Shown in pieces: positions 10,940 to 23,975 of a stretch of DNA of 64,000 nucleotides. The position numbers and the translations under genes are program-made. Origin of the DNA: Helopsaltes ochotensis (Eukaryota > Chordata > Aves > Passeriformes > Locustellidae); NCBI GenBank assembly GCA_013400155.1, contig VXBM01001564.1, forward strand, positions 96,592 through 160,591, given 5' to 3'. How positions within the stretch are numbered: the first letter of the stretch is position 1; each line of letters begins with the position of its first letter. Below the pieces are notes generated by a model. The model was not told the origin of the DNA, did no database searches, and worked only from the letters and a program-made list of their open reading frames with translations.

Positions 10940-13900
10940 CATCTTAATCTCAAAAGTTATGTCTTTCTGTTTTGGATTGTATTTGGATTTTATTATCCAA
11001 ATATAACTAACAACAAATTTGTTATAAAAACTTCTATTTATTTAGTTGCACCTATGCAACGCTGGACTTATCTAAATTTTCAAGCATGTATCTTAATTGA
11101 TATCAAATTATTATAATTTAAAAAGAAATATTGATTTAAGAGCAATCAAATTCTTATTTAGGATGTTTAATATGTCATCAAAAATTGTTTACTAGGAAAA
11201 TCCCATCTGAATTACTATCATATTCTCGTTATTATCCTGAGGCAGTGAGAGTTAGTTAAAAATTCATTATGGGAATACTATATATTCAAAGAATTTTTAC
11301 ATGATGCTCCACAATGTGATACGTACTCTAGTCTAGTGAATTACATATTTGATTTTTTAAACAAATTGCATCAAGCAGATAAAGAAGTTTGGAGAACCCA
11401 TTTTAAGCTGATGCAACAAAAAATGCAAAAAATTCCTTCCTTAGTTCCATCTTAATTGGAGGAAACTAAAAGCTGTAGTTCACATGGAAATTTTCATGCA
11501 TCATTACTTATTTTCAATTTTAGACATGGTACAAAAATGGGTACAAAAGTACCAAATGGGTAATTTTGCAGCATTTGAACAGCAGCAATGGAGAAGTATT
11601 GCTTTGGTTTCTAAACTGCCCCTCATTTTTGTAAACATTTCAATAACATTCTCAATTTTATATTCCTATAACTATTGCCCACAGTGAAATTATGTTATAT
11701 CAAATATATGTGGTCTTTTATATTAAGAATGTAGCTGGATGGACTTTATTACTTGGGCGCTTTCATTCCATCAGCTTTGTTTAGAAAGTTTTCTAGGACA
11801 GAGCAAGATTTTTTGGATGAATCCTTCCAAGCAGTTCTTTCAACAACAGAACACTTTTTCAGTTAGTTCATTTAAGTGCAACTGAAAAGCTCTCTCTGAG
11901 AAATGAGTTTCAATTATATGAATATGATTGTGATTATAACCAAGCAAAAAATAAGTGTAATCATTAAGTTATGTAGAATCTCCCTCATCTGCTCACAGCA
12001 GGTAACAGTTGGCTCAAGTTTCTCTGCTTGTAAAAATGTAAGAGTAGTACTTCCAAACTGATAATGTATCTGCTGTAGCAGTACACTTGTTTCTGCCTCT
12101 AGCTCCTAACATTTGCACAATTTTTCTCAGTGAGTTTGATCAGACAGCTGCAATAGGAAGAATGTCAGTGCTTCAATTCCCACTCATAGTGTGTAGTAAG
12201 TTAGAAACTTGGTGACTTGAATCTTCTGATCCCTCAGAGGCATGAAGCAGGAGAATGTCATGCAGATGTCTCTGACAAGGTTTCTTAGATCAGATTTTCT
12301 TGGGTTGAAGAGAATTTAAAAGCTTAGTTTTAATCCTAGGTGACATGTAAACTTGCATATTGTTACCACTGCTTCATTATTTAAAATCAGATAATACATA
12401 ATTTAAGAATGGCCTCCAGAATGTGGGTTCCGACACTTGTACATAACAATATCATTTCCAAAGCCCAGAATCACAGGCTTACAGTCTGGAGAAAAGTAGC
12501 ATTTCAAAAACAGATTTGCATTTGAAATTTTGTAATAATTGCTGTCAAAATTTTCATGTTGCTTGTCTCATTTTTGTTTTTGCTGCTCTGAGGTACCCTA
12601 TGAAAACCAGGTACTTAACTCTCAGCACTAGCTTCTGCCAGAGAGAGGAAAAGACATAAACAGCAGGGTGCAAAACACAAAACCTGGACATTGAAAACTT
12701 CTCTTCTGCCTAATCCAGAAAAATAAGTGAGTAAAAAATATTAGAAGCTGACAATTTTAGATTCAAGTTTTTACAGATTGTGTATATCTATATATATATT
12801 TATATACACACATATATATACCTATACACACACAACTACAAAAGCATATCTCAAAAGTTATGCTTCCATGAATTCACTATATTTTCATTTAATTTAGCAT
12901 CTGGATGGTCCCAGTATTGTACTTCTATCTTGCACAATCCTTTCCTTTTGTGAGGTGTACTGATTCTACTCATGACATTTAAGATAGATGAAACCTCTCT
13001 GAAAGATGTTCATATTATCTGGCCTTGTGAGGGTCTGATTACTTTGGTATTGGACATCAATGCATTTCTTTCAAGTTTGCTGACATCTCATTAATCGTGA
13101 GTAAATTCATGCCAGGTCCTTGCAAGAATTGTAATTGATACCCAGTGGCACCCAACCAGACTCTTAAATTGTTCATCAATAAAGCAACATGTAAATTCTG
13201 TCCTTGAGGAGCAATGAATCTACTTTCTCTGAAATCCCATCAGAGAATCCAAGGAAGCATAGGAAAAAAAGGAACAGATGGAAAGCTGGATGAAAAGAGC
13301 TATAGAGGAGCACAGGGCTGTACCGTAATACAGCTATAACATATGACTCTGACGTGGAATTAGCTCCCAGAAGCAATTCCCTTGAACTCTGTCATTTGGA
13401 GAGCTTGGTTCTGAAAAGGGAAGGCAAGTGAGGGAAGGACTCCATTCTGCTACACTTACTTTCCACATTATTTATGTACTTTTATACTGACATCACATAT
13501 ATACATTCCCTGTTTGATTCTTGATTGCAGCTTAAAATTCTGTAATACAAAGATAAATCTTTTGAATATAGATAACACCTTATTTTCCATATTTTCATGT
13601 TTTACCAAAATATATCTTTCAGCAGTGTATAGAGACATTCATACAAATGGATTCAAAAATCCAATTATAATTTCTAAGTTATAATTGTAATAGTGTACAA
13701 CATGCTTGAATTAAAGAAGAAGAAATGTACGGTATTTTGATAAATCAGAATGTAAATATACTTTATTCTCTGCATACTTTTTTTTAAAGGAAAAATGCAT
13801 GCCATAATATGAATTATTATATTTTAGAAGTAAGTCAACTGCTTCTAAAGGAAAGAAGACAAAAATTAATATAATTTGGATGCTTTGGAAACTAGATTTT

Positions 13901-14714
13901 CAATATATAATTTAATTTCTCTCTACAAAAATATTGATTATATTGACTGAAATAACCATAAATACTAATATTTTAATTGTAAAATTTTTGCTTGATTGAA
14001 ATATATATGGCAGTGGGGTTTTTTAATTACTGTAGAGTTTACAAAGTGTGGTTTAAAAAGTATATTTCTAGTGAGCTGAACAGGTATGATTTTAAAGACT
14101 TTAAATTAAATCACTTTCTTAATTAACTTTTTTCTGTTGAAACATCTGAAAAAAGCAACATAAAATATTTTATATTTCACAACAAAAGGGTTCAAGGGGT
14201 TCCTTTTTAAAGAACTGTGCTTTACCTGTCTTAGAGGAAATGTCCAGACTGTGACCAGAAATATTTTTCTTTTCATTTGCTTATTGTTAAGTCCTCATTA
14301 GAGAGGGTTAGTATCAAAAATGACAATACTCTTTGCCCTTAAAAAATGAACTTCTGTTGCTACTTGCTTCTGCTTTTGGATTATAGTAGTGTTCTCTGTT
14401 TTAACTCGATCCAAATGCATCACTGATATAAATGAAATGAAGAATCTTTGATACTTATCTTTACATATTGCTTCAGACAAAATTATGATCTTGGACTCTG
14501 AATAAATTAGCTTTTCCTACTCACAGAAATTTAATTTATAAGCTTTTTGGGAACCTATGGAATTAAATAGTTCACACACCATCTAAAGGAACTGAAAATA
14601 TCTCCCCTTTGTAAGTGGCAGACATTGGTACAGTTATTGCTGTTCCTATCCTCATGCTCGCTTCAAACACTCAATGCAGAACAACTCAGGGAATCAGTAC
14701 AAACAGGAAAGTGA
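10940..14714. other. unique AT-rich non-coding sequence
   Basis: No gene is supported. A TA/CA-rich low-complexity tract lies at about 12779-12833. A short inverted repeat, AATTATAA / TTATAATT, lies near 13660-13690. ORFs at 11484-11687, 13176-13376 and 14298-14480 are short and unrecognised. Confidence 0.55.
12779..12833. repeat. TA/CA low-complexity tract
   Basis: Alternating TATATA and ACACAC blocks of about 55 bp. Confidence 0.75.
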
Positions 14715-15375
14715 TTGGCAGGGCAGCAATCTTGCTGGAAAGGACCTGGGGATTACAGTGAAAGCAGGCTGAATTTGTATTCAACAATGCACTTCCACAG
14801 CATACAAGCAAAACCTCACCCTAAGCTACAACAGAAACAGCATGACTGACAGATGCAGTGAAGTTATCACCTGTGTCTGCTCAGAGCTAGTAAGGGTGAA
14901 CATTGAATGTTGAGGCCAGTTTTGAATCCCCAGAGATCTGTGGGAAAGTGGAGACAAAGCTGCTGTTCTGGGTGGGGTGTGTGATCTATGGAAAGGGGTT
15001 AAGGTACCATGAGGTTTATTAGTTCAGTAGTGCAGCATCTAATTCAGGATTCAATAGCAGCCTGTGGTTACCTGAAGGCTGCTCCAGGGCAGACAGACTC
15101 TTCTCAGCTGTCATAGGTAATACCACAAGGGGTAAGAGCCACATAGTGTCTCAGGAAGCTTTGATTGGACATTAAGAGAATAGTCTTCACTCGTAAGTTA
15201 GTGCAGAGTGTACTGAGATTTCTCAAAAAGGCTGTGGATCTCCACTCTTGGAGAATTTAACATTTATCTAGACAAAGCCATAGCTCACTGGTCTACAACT
15301 GGAAACTGTCCTGCACAGATCAGGAGTGTGGACTAGGTAGTCTCTAGTGTCTTATTGTGATCTTGCTATGCCAGA
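14715..15375 (+). mobile_element. decayed CR1 LINE copy (C-terminal ORF2 region to 3' UTR)
   Basis: No open frame survives, but the order of CR1 landmarks is kept on the + strand. CTTGCTGGAAAGGACCTGGG at 14731-14750 corresponds to the conserved 'L-x-ED/KDLGV' codons near the CR1 ORF2 C terminus. GGGCAGACAGACTCTTCTCA near 15088 matches the 'RLFS' region at the start of the 3' UTR. GTGGATCTCCACTCTTGGAG near 15235 and GACTAGGTAGTCTCTAG near 15331 match the 3' UTR. The terminal octamer repeats are not recognisable. Divergence is high, so this is an old insertion. A CR1 family cannot be assigned without alignment. Confidence 0.7.
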
Positions 15376-18300
15376 AATACCCTCAAGTGTCTCAGAACTC
15401 TCTTAGTTTGATTCAGCCTCATTGATTATTTCGGATTTATTTACCACAGTCATAGAAAACTCCCTCAAACTTATTTGGTCAGTTCCCAAAGAATCTTCTC
15501 TGGAAGAGACCTTGTTCTGACTAATAAACTCCATTGTAGAAAACATTGATTCACTATACATGTAGTTACTACATTATTTGATATCTTCAATTTATCACTG
15601 ACTTATTTGAAGTGTCCAGCCCTCTTAATTATGTTGTCTCCTGCCAGACTGCCTCTCCATGTTGACACAGATTAGAGGTAACAATTCCTCTGATGTTGAT
15701 GATTCTATGGAGAAAATTTCTAAAGATATGTCACATATCACATAGTTCCTGCCCTCTTTCTTCTTTGCTGTTTAAAACAGCCAAACTGTTGAAGTGAGGT
15801 TCCCAGAATTTTTTGCTTCAAGATAATTTTTATGCATTAAAGTATGGCATAAAGATCTACATCACAATGTACCAGAAAATATTACATGTCCTAGAATTGC
15901 ATATCTCACTGTTCTGGTCCCTTTTTCTCATTAAAAATCAGGTGAAAAAAAATTTGGCATGTGTATGACATCAGCAAGATTAAAAGGGATTAATGACTTT
16001 ATTTCCACAAACTCTTAGATAGCCTGCCAAGAAAAAATTCTCATCCAAATGTGGTGGCATTATCATTGTGTTGCTCAATTTTGGCTCATGATCAATAGAA
16101 TAATTTTTAGACATAAGTGAACTAATACTTTCACTTAGTCTAGATGCTTTTCTACTTAGATTATTCCTGAAAATACCACTAATGGGCTTTTACAAAGATT
16201 TATGCAGACATATAATCCTTTCTATGAAGAGCATTATTGCCTGTGCAAAATTGTGGTTCACATCTAGCTAAGGCTGGAAAATTACAAAGAACTTCATATA
16301 ATGTTACATTTGGAAAATTCTCTAAGTGTACCACATTTGAAGCTATGTTGGGGTCTTCTATATAATATAATGGGAATCTCTGCTAAATTCTTCTGAACAA
16401 TGTAAATGGTGATGTCTAGCAAAAGTATCACACCACAGGGTCTGTCAGAAATTCTGTGATTGGTGGCACAATATCCTTTGGGAATAAGAACACAAGGATA
16501 TGGTATTTAGAAGGCTTTTTATTTTAATTAGGAAGTCAATATTTAAAAACGATTTCATATAATGAATAGCACAGTATTCCTCAACACTCTGCGACTGGGA
16601 GTCAGTGCAGGGTTAAACAATGGAAGAGGAGTGGAGAGCCCCTATCATCTGAAAGCCACAAAGACAATGAAAACCATGCATTATTCTCACTGATCTAGCA
16701 CATGAAGTTATAAATTTACAAGTTTACATGATTCAAAGGACACATATCTTGCCTACCCCAGGAAATGAAAGTATTTCTTACACAGCAGAATTTTGGTTAG
16801 GGTTAAGTGCCTACCTAATCATTGACAGCTTCTTTTTGTTCCAGAAAAAGCTTACTAGCACTTTTAAAGTTATTGAAAAATCAATAAATCTATATTAAAA
16901 ATATTAATACACATCTCCTGTTTGGGTTTTGGAGGATAGAAAACTCTATTAGAACTGTTCGAATATGAAAAACATCACATGGAGAGTTTCAAATGTAAGG
17001 TTGCACACATCATCACACCACAGTGCCCTTTGATGATAGCAATATCTAAGATGAATATCTTGGATCAAACTATACATCCATCCTCATAGCTGTTAGCTAA
17101 CATAGGAAAGAATTTTTATGAAATAAAGTAGGCATGATTGCTATTTGCTTTTTAGAATTTTTTTTCTGTGCTAACATTCAGTTTCAGTGAAAAGAACAAA
17201 CAGAATAACCTTCAGAATACAATAGGTCTTGTTTCCAAGATCTCAATAAGCAATAAACCCAGATATGAACCATTCTTGCAGCTTCATCAGCACAAAAGAG
17301 TTCTAAGTTGCTCAGTATGCAGGAGGTTTTGTAGAGAGCTGCATGGTATTATGTGATTTTATTTAGGGCTAGTACCATGAGATGATAGTATGGAAAAACC
17401 ACGCTCCAGTAGCAAATGTCAGCAAATATGCCACTCCTGACAAATAGCTGAACAGGGGAGGGTTCTTGATCTCCCACGGTTCTCTCACATGTATCAGTGA
17501 TCAATGTAGTCTTTGTAACTGTATGGTTTCCTGCAAAGTGAACAACAGAATTTTTTTCCAACCTTGGAAATATATATTATTTAAAAAGTAATATTGGCCT
17601 GCAATTCTTGATAGACTTGATATCTTGCTTCATCTTTTTACAACTTTGTTCCTTGCATTCCACATTTAGCTCATTTTCCATTAGGAAATTACATGTGGAT
17701 GCAGAAATCCTTTTTTCTTTTCATTTTTCCAAATTCCACTTTCATCCTTCATCCCAGAAACTTTAAAAAGATTCAGCTAGCTAAATCCAATAAATAGGTA
17801 GCTGTAACTAGATTATGTAATATTCTGAATGCCCTGGTCAGGAATAATAAAGTTCAAACAAATGCAAACGTTATGCCTGATATTTTGTTGCCATACAAGC
17901 AGCTCCAAATCTGAGAGAAACATGGAGAAATTACACCTGACTCCCTGAGATGGACTTCTGTAGTTTATTCTTGCACTTCTTCAGCCACAGGCTTCAGTGG
18001 GGATTTGGGTGTGAAAAACTGCTCAGCTATGCAAGTATTGCATCTTTTTGAGGTGAACATACTACATTGAAACATATATTAGCTAAAAAGTAAAAACCTA
18101 ACTAAAAGTATTCTTGTTTAACAGGTTTTTTACTGCTTTTATAAAAACAAACAAAAGCTGAAACGTTTGTATTTAGCAAATATTTTTCTTTTAAGAATAA
18201 TTCCAGAGATGGTCAGTTTGAAATAAAAATTTTTATGATTTCTTTTAAAAGGCAGAGTGGGGTCAAAATATACTACTGAGATATTTCTTTGCAAAATTGC

Positions 18301-18668
18301 ACTCTACCTGCAGGGAGATATTTTGATGTGAAGTAATAACAGCTAGAAGGATATTTTTTTTACCATGGGAATTCATATCAATAAAGTTCCACAGATCAGT
18401 AATACCTTAGAAGCATAAGTACTGCAATAGTAAACTGCTGAGAAGCTAATTTTATCATATAGGGATCAAATTTTTCAGAAATAATTATAGATTTCTAGGA
18501 ACTTACAAACTGCTTACTGAAGTTTACATACTGGGCTCAAAATTTTTATTTAATATTTGATTGAGGTTTTTGCAATAAATTAACATACTGCATGTAGTAT
18601 ATTCAGTATTTTTATTCATGATAAATATATAAATACAACACATTGTGCAACATAATGCATTCTCATGG
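15376..18668. other. unique AT-rich non-coding sequence
   Basis: No supported gene, RNA or repeat. The small ORFs at 17168-17356 and 17349-17561 have no domain or splice context that I can defend. Confidence 0.55.
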
Positions 18669-19300
18669 TATGAGAAGAGCCTGGCTCCATCCTCTTGACA
18701 CCTTCCCTTCCGATACTGATAGACATTGGTGAGGTCACCCCTCAGTCATCTCTTCTCCAGGCTGGACAGCCACAGCTCTCTGAGCCTTTCCCCATAAGAG
18801 AGCTGCTCCATTCCCCTGATCATCTTTTCCACCCTCTGTGGGACCCACTCCAGGAGCTCCATGTCTCTCTTGCACTGAGAAGCCCAGAACTGGACACAGC
18901 ACTCCAGATGTGCCTCACCAGGGCTGAGTGGAGGGGCAGGATCACCTCCCTGGCCCTGCAGGAAATGCTCTTCCCAATCCACCCCAGGATTCCATTGGTC
19001 TTCCTGGCCACAAGGGCACTGCTGGATCATGGACAGCTTGCTGTCCACCAGGATCCCCAGGTCCTTCTCCCAGAGCTGCTTTCCAGCCAGTCAGGCTCAA
19101 GCCTGTGTTGATGTAGGGATTTTTCTTCCCCAGGTGCAGGATGCTGCATTTGCCTTTGCTGAATTTCAGAGAGTTCTTCTCTGTCCATCTCTCCAACCTG
19201 TTTGGGTCCTTCTGCAGGGCTGCACAGACCTCTGGGGTATTGATCAATCTTTCCTGGTTTGTGTCATCATTGTGAAATTGCTGGTTTTCTCTCATCTATC
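18669..19300 (-). mobile_element. CR1 LINE fragment lacking its 3' terminus
   Basis: Read on the - strand, 18942-19295 encodes a CR1 ORF2 C-terminal segment with words such as KGKCSILHLGKKNPYINTG and a following W-K segment. A second frame (18746-19048) continues with CSSGL-type, 'RVEKMIRGMEQLSYGERLRE' and 'LWLSSLEKR' segments, so the frame is broken by at least one shift. The sequence stops near 18669, inside the 3' UTR start, well before the usual CR1 tail. The left neighbour is plain AT-rich DNA. Loss of the 3' end is unusual for a retroposed LINE, where the 5' end is normally lost, and implies a later deletion. The G+C content is far above the flanks. Confidence 0.88.
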
Positions 19301-21215
19301 TGTCCAGTTATTCCCATTTTAGAAGGCAATCACATTGGTTAAGCTCACTTTCCCCTTCATGAACATATATGTAATAATACCTATATACTTACTTTATGTA
19401 AGTTTAGAAATGTTTAGAATATGTTTAGAAATATATACGTAACTGTATACGTATATGAATTGTATATAAATTCTTGAATCTTGCCAAGGATGTTAATGTT
19501 TTAGGAATAGATATTGTTTCTACTTTTCAAGATGATTCATAAGTGGAGAGCAGAATATTATGTATTTGACACATAAAAAGAATGCCAAAGCAAGTGAAAT
19601 GCAACTCTACATAACTGCAGAAATATTAGTCGTGATTATTATCCTTATTAAATATTTTATTCTAAAATGCAGGAAAATGTAAAATGTTAAATAAGATGAT
19701 GGGAATAAAATGATTGAATTACTTTCTACTTAAACAATTCTAAGAATGAATAATAAAAAATATAAAAATGGCATCCAGTAGGAACCCTCAATATTTAAAA
19801 TGGATTAGCTTACTTATTTTCATCTTCTTATCTTAAAAGCATTAATAGATTACATGTTAACATTACTGAAAAAGGTGCTTGGCTTGGTTACTTTAAGAAA
19901 TGAAAAACACAAAAGAGAATAATAACATGAAAGATATTATTCCATAGGGAAAATGTTTAATAAATAATTCAGGCCTCAAGAAGAAATTGCCAGTCCTGAA
20001 AAGTTTCTATATTTGATCAGTTCCTGAGGAAGACCAAGTGCAATTCAGGAGACCATTTCTAGTCAGCAGGCATTTTAAGACATGCTTAATATTGCTACCA
20101 GTAACTAATATGACATGACTTTCCCAAAAAAAAAAAATTTATAACTCAGCAGAGATACTCATAAAGAGCAACACTCAGGACAAATACAGTTAATGAATTA
20201 TATTTGGTTTTTTATGTATTTATTTATTTTGTCAATTAATATTTAAATATAGCACTTCATAATAATCTATCTACATATTTTAATTTGCTCAGGTTTTGAA
20301 ATTTCATCATATATTTGTCATGCAGATATGGAATTCCATTTTATATATATGTGCAGATGGATCTTCTAAAAGTTAAAATATCAAATTTTAAACTGAAAAG
20401 AGGACGTCAGAACTGATGTTCATAATCAAGTTTTATATCACTAACATGGAAAATATCAAAAATAATTCAATTGATCATTAAAATTATAAAGCCCAAGTTT
20501 TGTTTAATTCTGACATGCAAGAGCTGAATTTTTCTGTTGTTTCTTACATGTTTCATACAACAGAATGAAGTATGTATGTATTCATTACTAAATTTCAACT
20601 TTATCTTTAATGTTTCGATGCATTGGTCAGATAAGTCAATGCATTAATACTTCCTGTTGTATTAATGCATGAATATTTTAAGCCTATCACATCCATTATT
20701 AACTGAAATATTAAATTGCCAAGAATCAATATAAGAATCAAGTTTATACTGTGCTTAGATTATTAAGGAATCATAAAATATTTAGAAATCCTTTATTGAG
20801 TGCAATCTGCAAAGTGATTGTTAGGAAATTACACCATCAAATCCCATCCTACATTTTATATATATAACATAAAGGTAACTTTGAGAACACTATTAAGCTC
20901 TCAAATCTAACTCAAGAAATTCAGAAAATGCAGGATTAAGGCTGACAAAATTAAGATTGTTTATAATTCTCATATTCCTTCTTGGAAAATAAAATGTTGT
21001 TTTTTCTAAAGGTCTTATAGCTAATTCAGTGAGTTAACAACAGCACTTGAAATAATGAACAGCTATTGAATATGTTCTTTTTCTCTTGTTCAGTGCATGG
21101 TTCTGTGTTGTATTTATGGCATGACATACAAATCCTTTCCTCAACAAAAAAATATCAATTTTGTTGTAGGGTTTTCAACACTGTACAGTCTGAATTCTCC
21201 ATAGGCAGTTGTAAG
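19301..21215. other. unique, very AT-rich non-coding sequence
   Basis: No gene or repeat family is recognised. Short local repeats of GTTTAGAA occur at 19400-19430, with TATACGT motifs just after. An A run lies near 20126-20137. Confidence 0.55.
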
Positions 21216-21669
21216 TTTATTTCAGCAATAAAGCTGTGAGTAAAAGTTACATGAGAGGTTACATGAGAGGTTTCTTCAGTATAAGGATATCCAGTTTCAC
21301 CTCCCCACACAGCAGATCGTGTTGTTGGCCCCCATCTGCCAAAACATACTTGATTAACATAAAGCTTGATGATAACAGTGGGTGTAAAGTAGTTCCACTG
21401 AGTGATTGAGACAGATACCTTAACTCAGGCATGTCTTTGCAAATGTTCATGAAGCCACTGATAACATGATCTTTATAGCACTTCTTAAGATCTTTAAATT
21501 CTATGCCAACAGTCCTGTGTTTTAGGATAACTCCCTCAATGTAAATACATTTGTTCCACCATCTCTCCATCAAATGTTTTATAAATCTTTCAGTTTGGCA
21601 GTGAATTAATGTTACATTTTGCATATTCTGTCTCATAAGAATTAGCTTGTTTGGCATCTGCAATGCTGT
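21216..21669 (-). CDS. candidate orphan terminal exon (unidentified protein C terminus, 134 codons)
   Basis: On the - strand an open frame runs from about 21665 to a TAA stop at 21261-21259. The frame is not opened by an ATG with context. Instead it is preceded by a good acceptor-like tract: a T-rich stretch (about 21695-21672) followed by CATACAG at 21672-21666. An ATG lies nine bases inside. After the stop, AATAAA occurs on the same strand at 21221-21216, about 40 bp downstream. Together these resemble a 3'-terminal coding exon. I do not recognise the protein. It has a WW pair, several Cys, and ends with a lysine- and leucine-rich segment; there is no obvious membrane segment or zinc motif. 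A 12-bp direct duplication (21246-21257 and 21258-21269) covers the stop codon, so the original C terminus may have been altered. Alternatives are a decayed retrocopy or chance. No upstream exon is identified in the window. Confidence 0.3.
21246..21269. repeat. 12-bp tandem duplication
   Basis: GTTACATGAGAG is repeated exactly twice. It overlaps the stop codon of the candidate exon on the - strand. Confidence 0.9.
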
Positions 21670-22956
21670 ATGAATGAAAAATAAAAGAAGCTGAAAACAA
21701 CATGAATTGAAAGATATGCTGAGGTGGTTTCTACTGCGATGTATTCCTCAGAGCAGATGTCCCACCTACCCACCTACCTGAACTGTTGTATTTCTGTGCA
21801 GCATACAAGATTAAGCACGAACATGTAGGGCTGCAATTAAACCTGCTTCCCCTAGAACTTTAGTTTTAGCAAGTAGGTACAGCATTTAGGAATGGATTAG
21901 ATAGCAGTAAAATATAAGGAACAAAGGCCATGTAAACTAGACTGATAATAGTGTAATTCTTTGGCCTTTTCCAATTTGGTTTCTATTTAGGGGTCTGTAG
22001 AAAGAAACTGGTTTTGTCTCTTCAGACATAGGTTTAATATAACTAAAATGTAATACACTAGTGAGGACATCTAAAAGCACAAGGTCTTTGTGTGTGGTAT
22101 GGTAACTATTTCTTCTCTTCTCTGTTTCAAAAGATAAGCCTCGGGAATTCTTCTGACAAGATTAATTTATGTATCTGGTATCTATCATTTCCAGAATCCT
22201 TTTGATTTATAAATAAAAAATTCTATATTAAATTTTCTGCTTTAAAATGCTGATCTATTTTGGCTGTAGAAATTATTTACGATCACATTTGTCCCATTAA
22301 AAAGTAAATGCACAGTTTTCTGATTTTCTAGGGAAAAATAAAATGCTAACCATAAACCCTTTATTTGTCTTTCTAAAGTTATTTTTGATCTAAATCAAGT
22401 AGAGGCAGTTGCAAAATTTCTGATTGGATTGTCTAAATCAGTTTATGCTTTTAGCGACCTTTTTAGATACACTGCATCCATGCTGCTTTCTGAAAAAGAA
22501 AAAAAAAAGGAAAAAAAAAAAAGGAGAAAAAAGACCAAACCAAGATCATATTACCATCTTGAAAATATTAGAAAAATTTAAATTAAGTTGCATTATACTG
22601 AGTCTTGACTCAGAGAGAATGATGACAATTTTTTTTTTTTTGATAAATGGTGCATCCTGTAGAAAATTAAATGAGAAATTCTGTTCTATTATAATTTATA
22701 ATATGCAGCAATAAGTGTACCAGATTTTGGTTTCTGGTATGGAAACCAAGATAACAGACTAAAAAATAAGATCAAAAGTGTCATCTATTGTTGCACAGAA
22801 GATCATACCACAGCCAAAAGTGTTATACAATACATGTAAAAAACAACATTGACGTTTCACTCCGTTGAAAGATCAATAAAAATTTTAATTTGGATCACAA
22901 GGACTTTGTATTTGAATGTCAGTTTCTTACTATGTAGATCTAAATGCCCTTCAAGG
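21670..22956. other. unique AT-rich non-coding sequence with an A-rich tract
   Basis: No gene is supported. An A/G-rich simple tract lies at about 22494-22533 and a T run at 22630-22641. Confidence 0.55.
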
Positions 22957-23706
22957 AATCATAGAATCACAGATTCAAGTAGGTGGAAAAAACCTCTGAG
23001 TTCCAGTGCAACCTGTGACCAAACACCACCATATCAACTAGACCATGACACTAAGTGCCATGCCCAGTCTTTCCTAAAACATCCCCGGGGATGGTGCCTC
23101 TAGGATCTCCCTGGGCAGCCCATTCCAATGTCTACTCACACTTTCTGTGAAGAAATTCCTCCTGATGTCCAATCTAACCCTCCCCAATTGCAGCTATGTC
23201 TTCTCATCCTGTAGCTGGTTTCCTGGGTGTTCACCCCCACCTGGCTACAACTTCCTTTCAGGTAGTTGTAGCAATTAACAAGCCTCCTTTTCTCCAGGCT
23301 AAACAAGCCCAGCTCCCTCAGCCATCCCTCACAGGACTTGTGCTCCAAACCCTTCACCAGCTCCACTGCCCTTCTCTGGATTCCCTCGAGCCTGTCAATG
23401 TCCTTCTTGTAGTGGGAGGCCCAGAACTGAACACAGCACTTGAGGTGTGGCCTCATCAGGGCTGAGTACAGGGGAGCAATCACTGCCCTGGTGCTGCTGG
23501 CCACACTACTGCTGATACAGGGCAGGATGCCACTGGCCTTCTTGGCCACCTGGGCACATGCTGGCTCCTGTTCAGCCACTGTCAGCCAGTACCCCCAGAT
23601 CCTCCTCTGATGTTCAGCTTTCCAAGCCCTCAGCCTGTAGCACTGCAAGAGATTGTTGTGGCCAAAGTGAAGGACCTGACACTTGGTCTTGTTGAATCTC
23701 AAGACA
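22957..23706 (-). mobile_element. CR1 LINE, 5'-truncated copy with intact 3' end
   Basis: The copy reads on the - strand. Its 3' terminus is at the left end, where the + strand shows AATCATAGAATCACAGATTC, the reverse complement of the CR1 3' repeats. A long open frame (23765-23136) still encodes the ORF2 C terminus, with CR1-typical segments such as NKTKCQVLHFGHNN, CVQFWASHYKKDIDRLE and QRRAVELVKGLEH. The catalytic reverse-transcriptase part is absent because the copy is truncated at about 23706. It is dead on arrival as a LINE. The long surviving frame suggests it is younger than the CR1 at 14.7 kb. Confidence 0.92.
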
Positions 23707-23877
23707 CTGGTGTCAGCCCTTATTTGATAGTGCACCTGTATATACATGGAAAATACACAGTGCAAAGTTACATTCTTAAATATTCTAATTTAAATTGAAA
23801 TGCACAGAAATTATATGTGAGTCAGGATACAGAAAGATACAATGAAGTCCAGTTACTAATACTCAATGTACAGTCTT

Positions 23878-23975
23878 AGAATCACAGAATCATTATGACT
23901 GGAAAAGATGAAAAGATCTCCAAGATCATGAAGTCTAACTTTCAACCCAATACCACCATATCAGTCATGTTAATA
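23878..23975 (-). mobile_element. CR1 LINE 3'-end fragment
   Basis: The + strand reads AGAATCACAGAATCATTATG, then a decayed GGAAAAGA...AAGATCAT...AACTTTCAACCCAATACCACC order typical of the reversed CR1 tail. It lies only about 170 bp from the larger CR1 copy and has the same orientation. It is separated by unrelated AT-rich sequence, so it is an independent, strongly truncated insertion. Confidence 0.75.
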
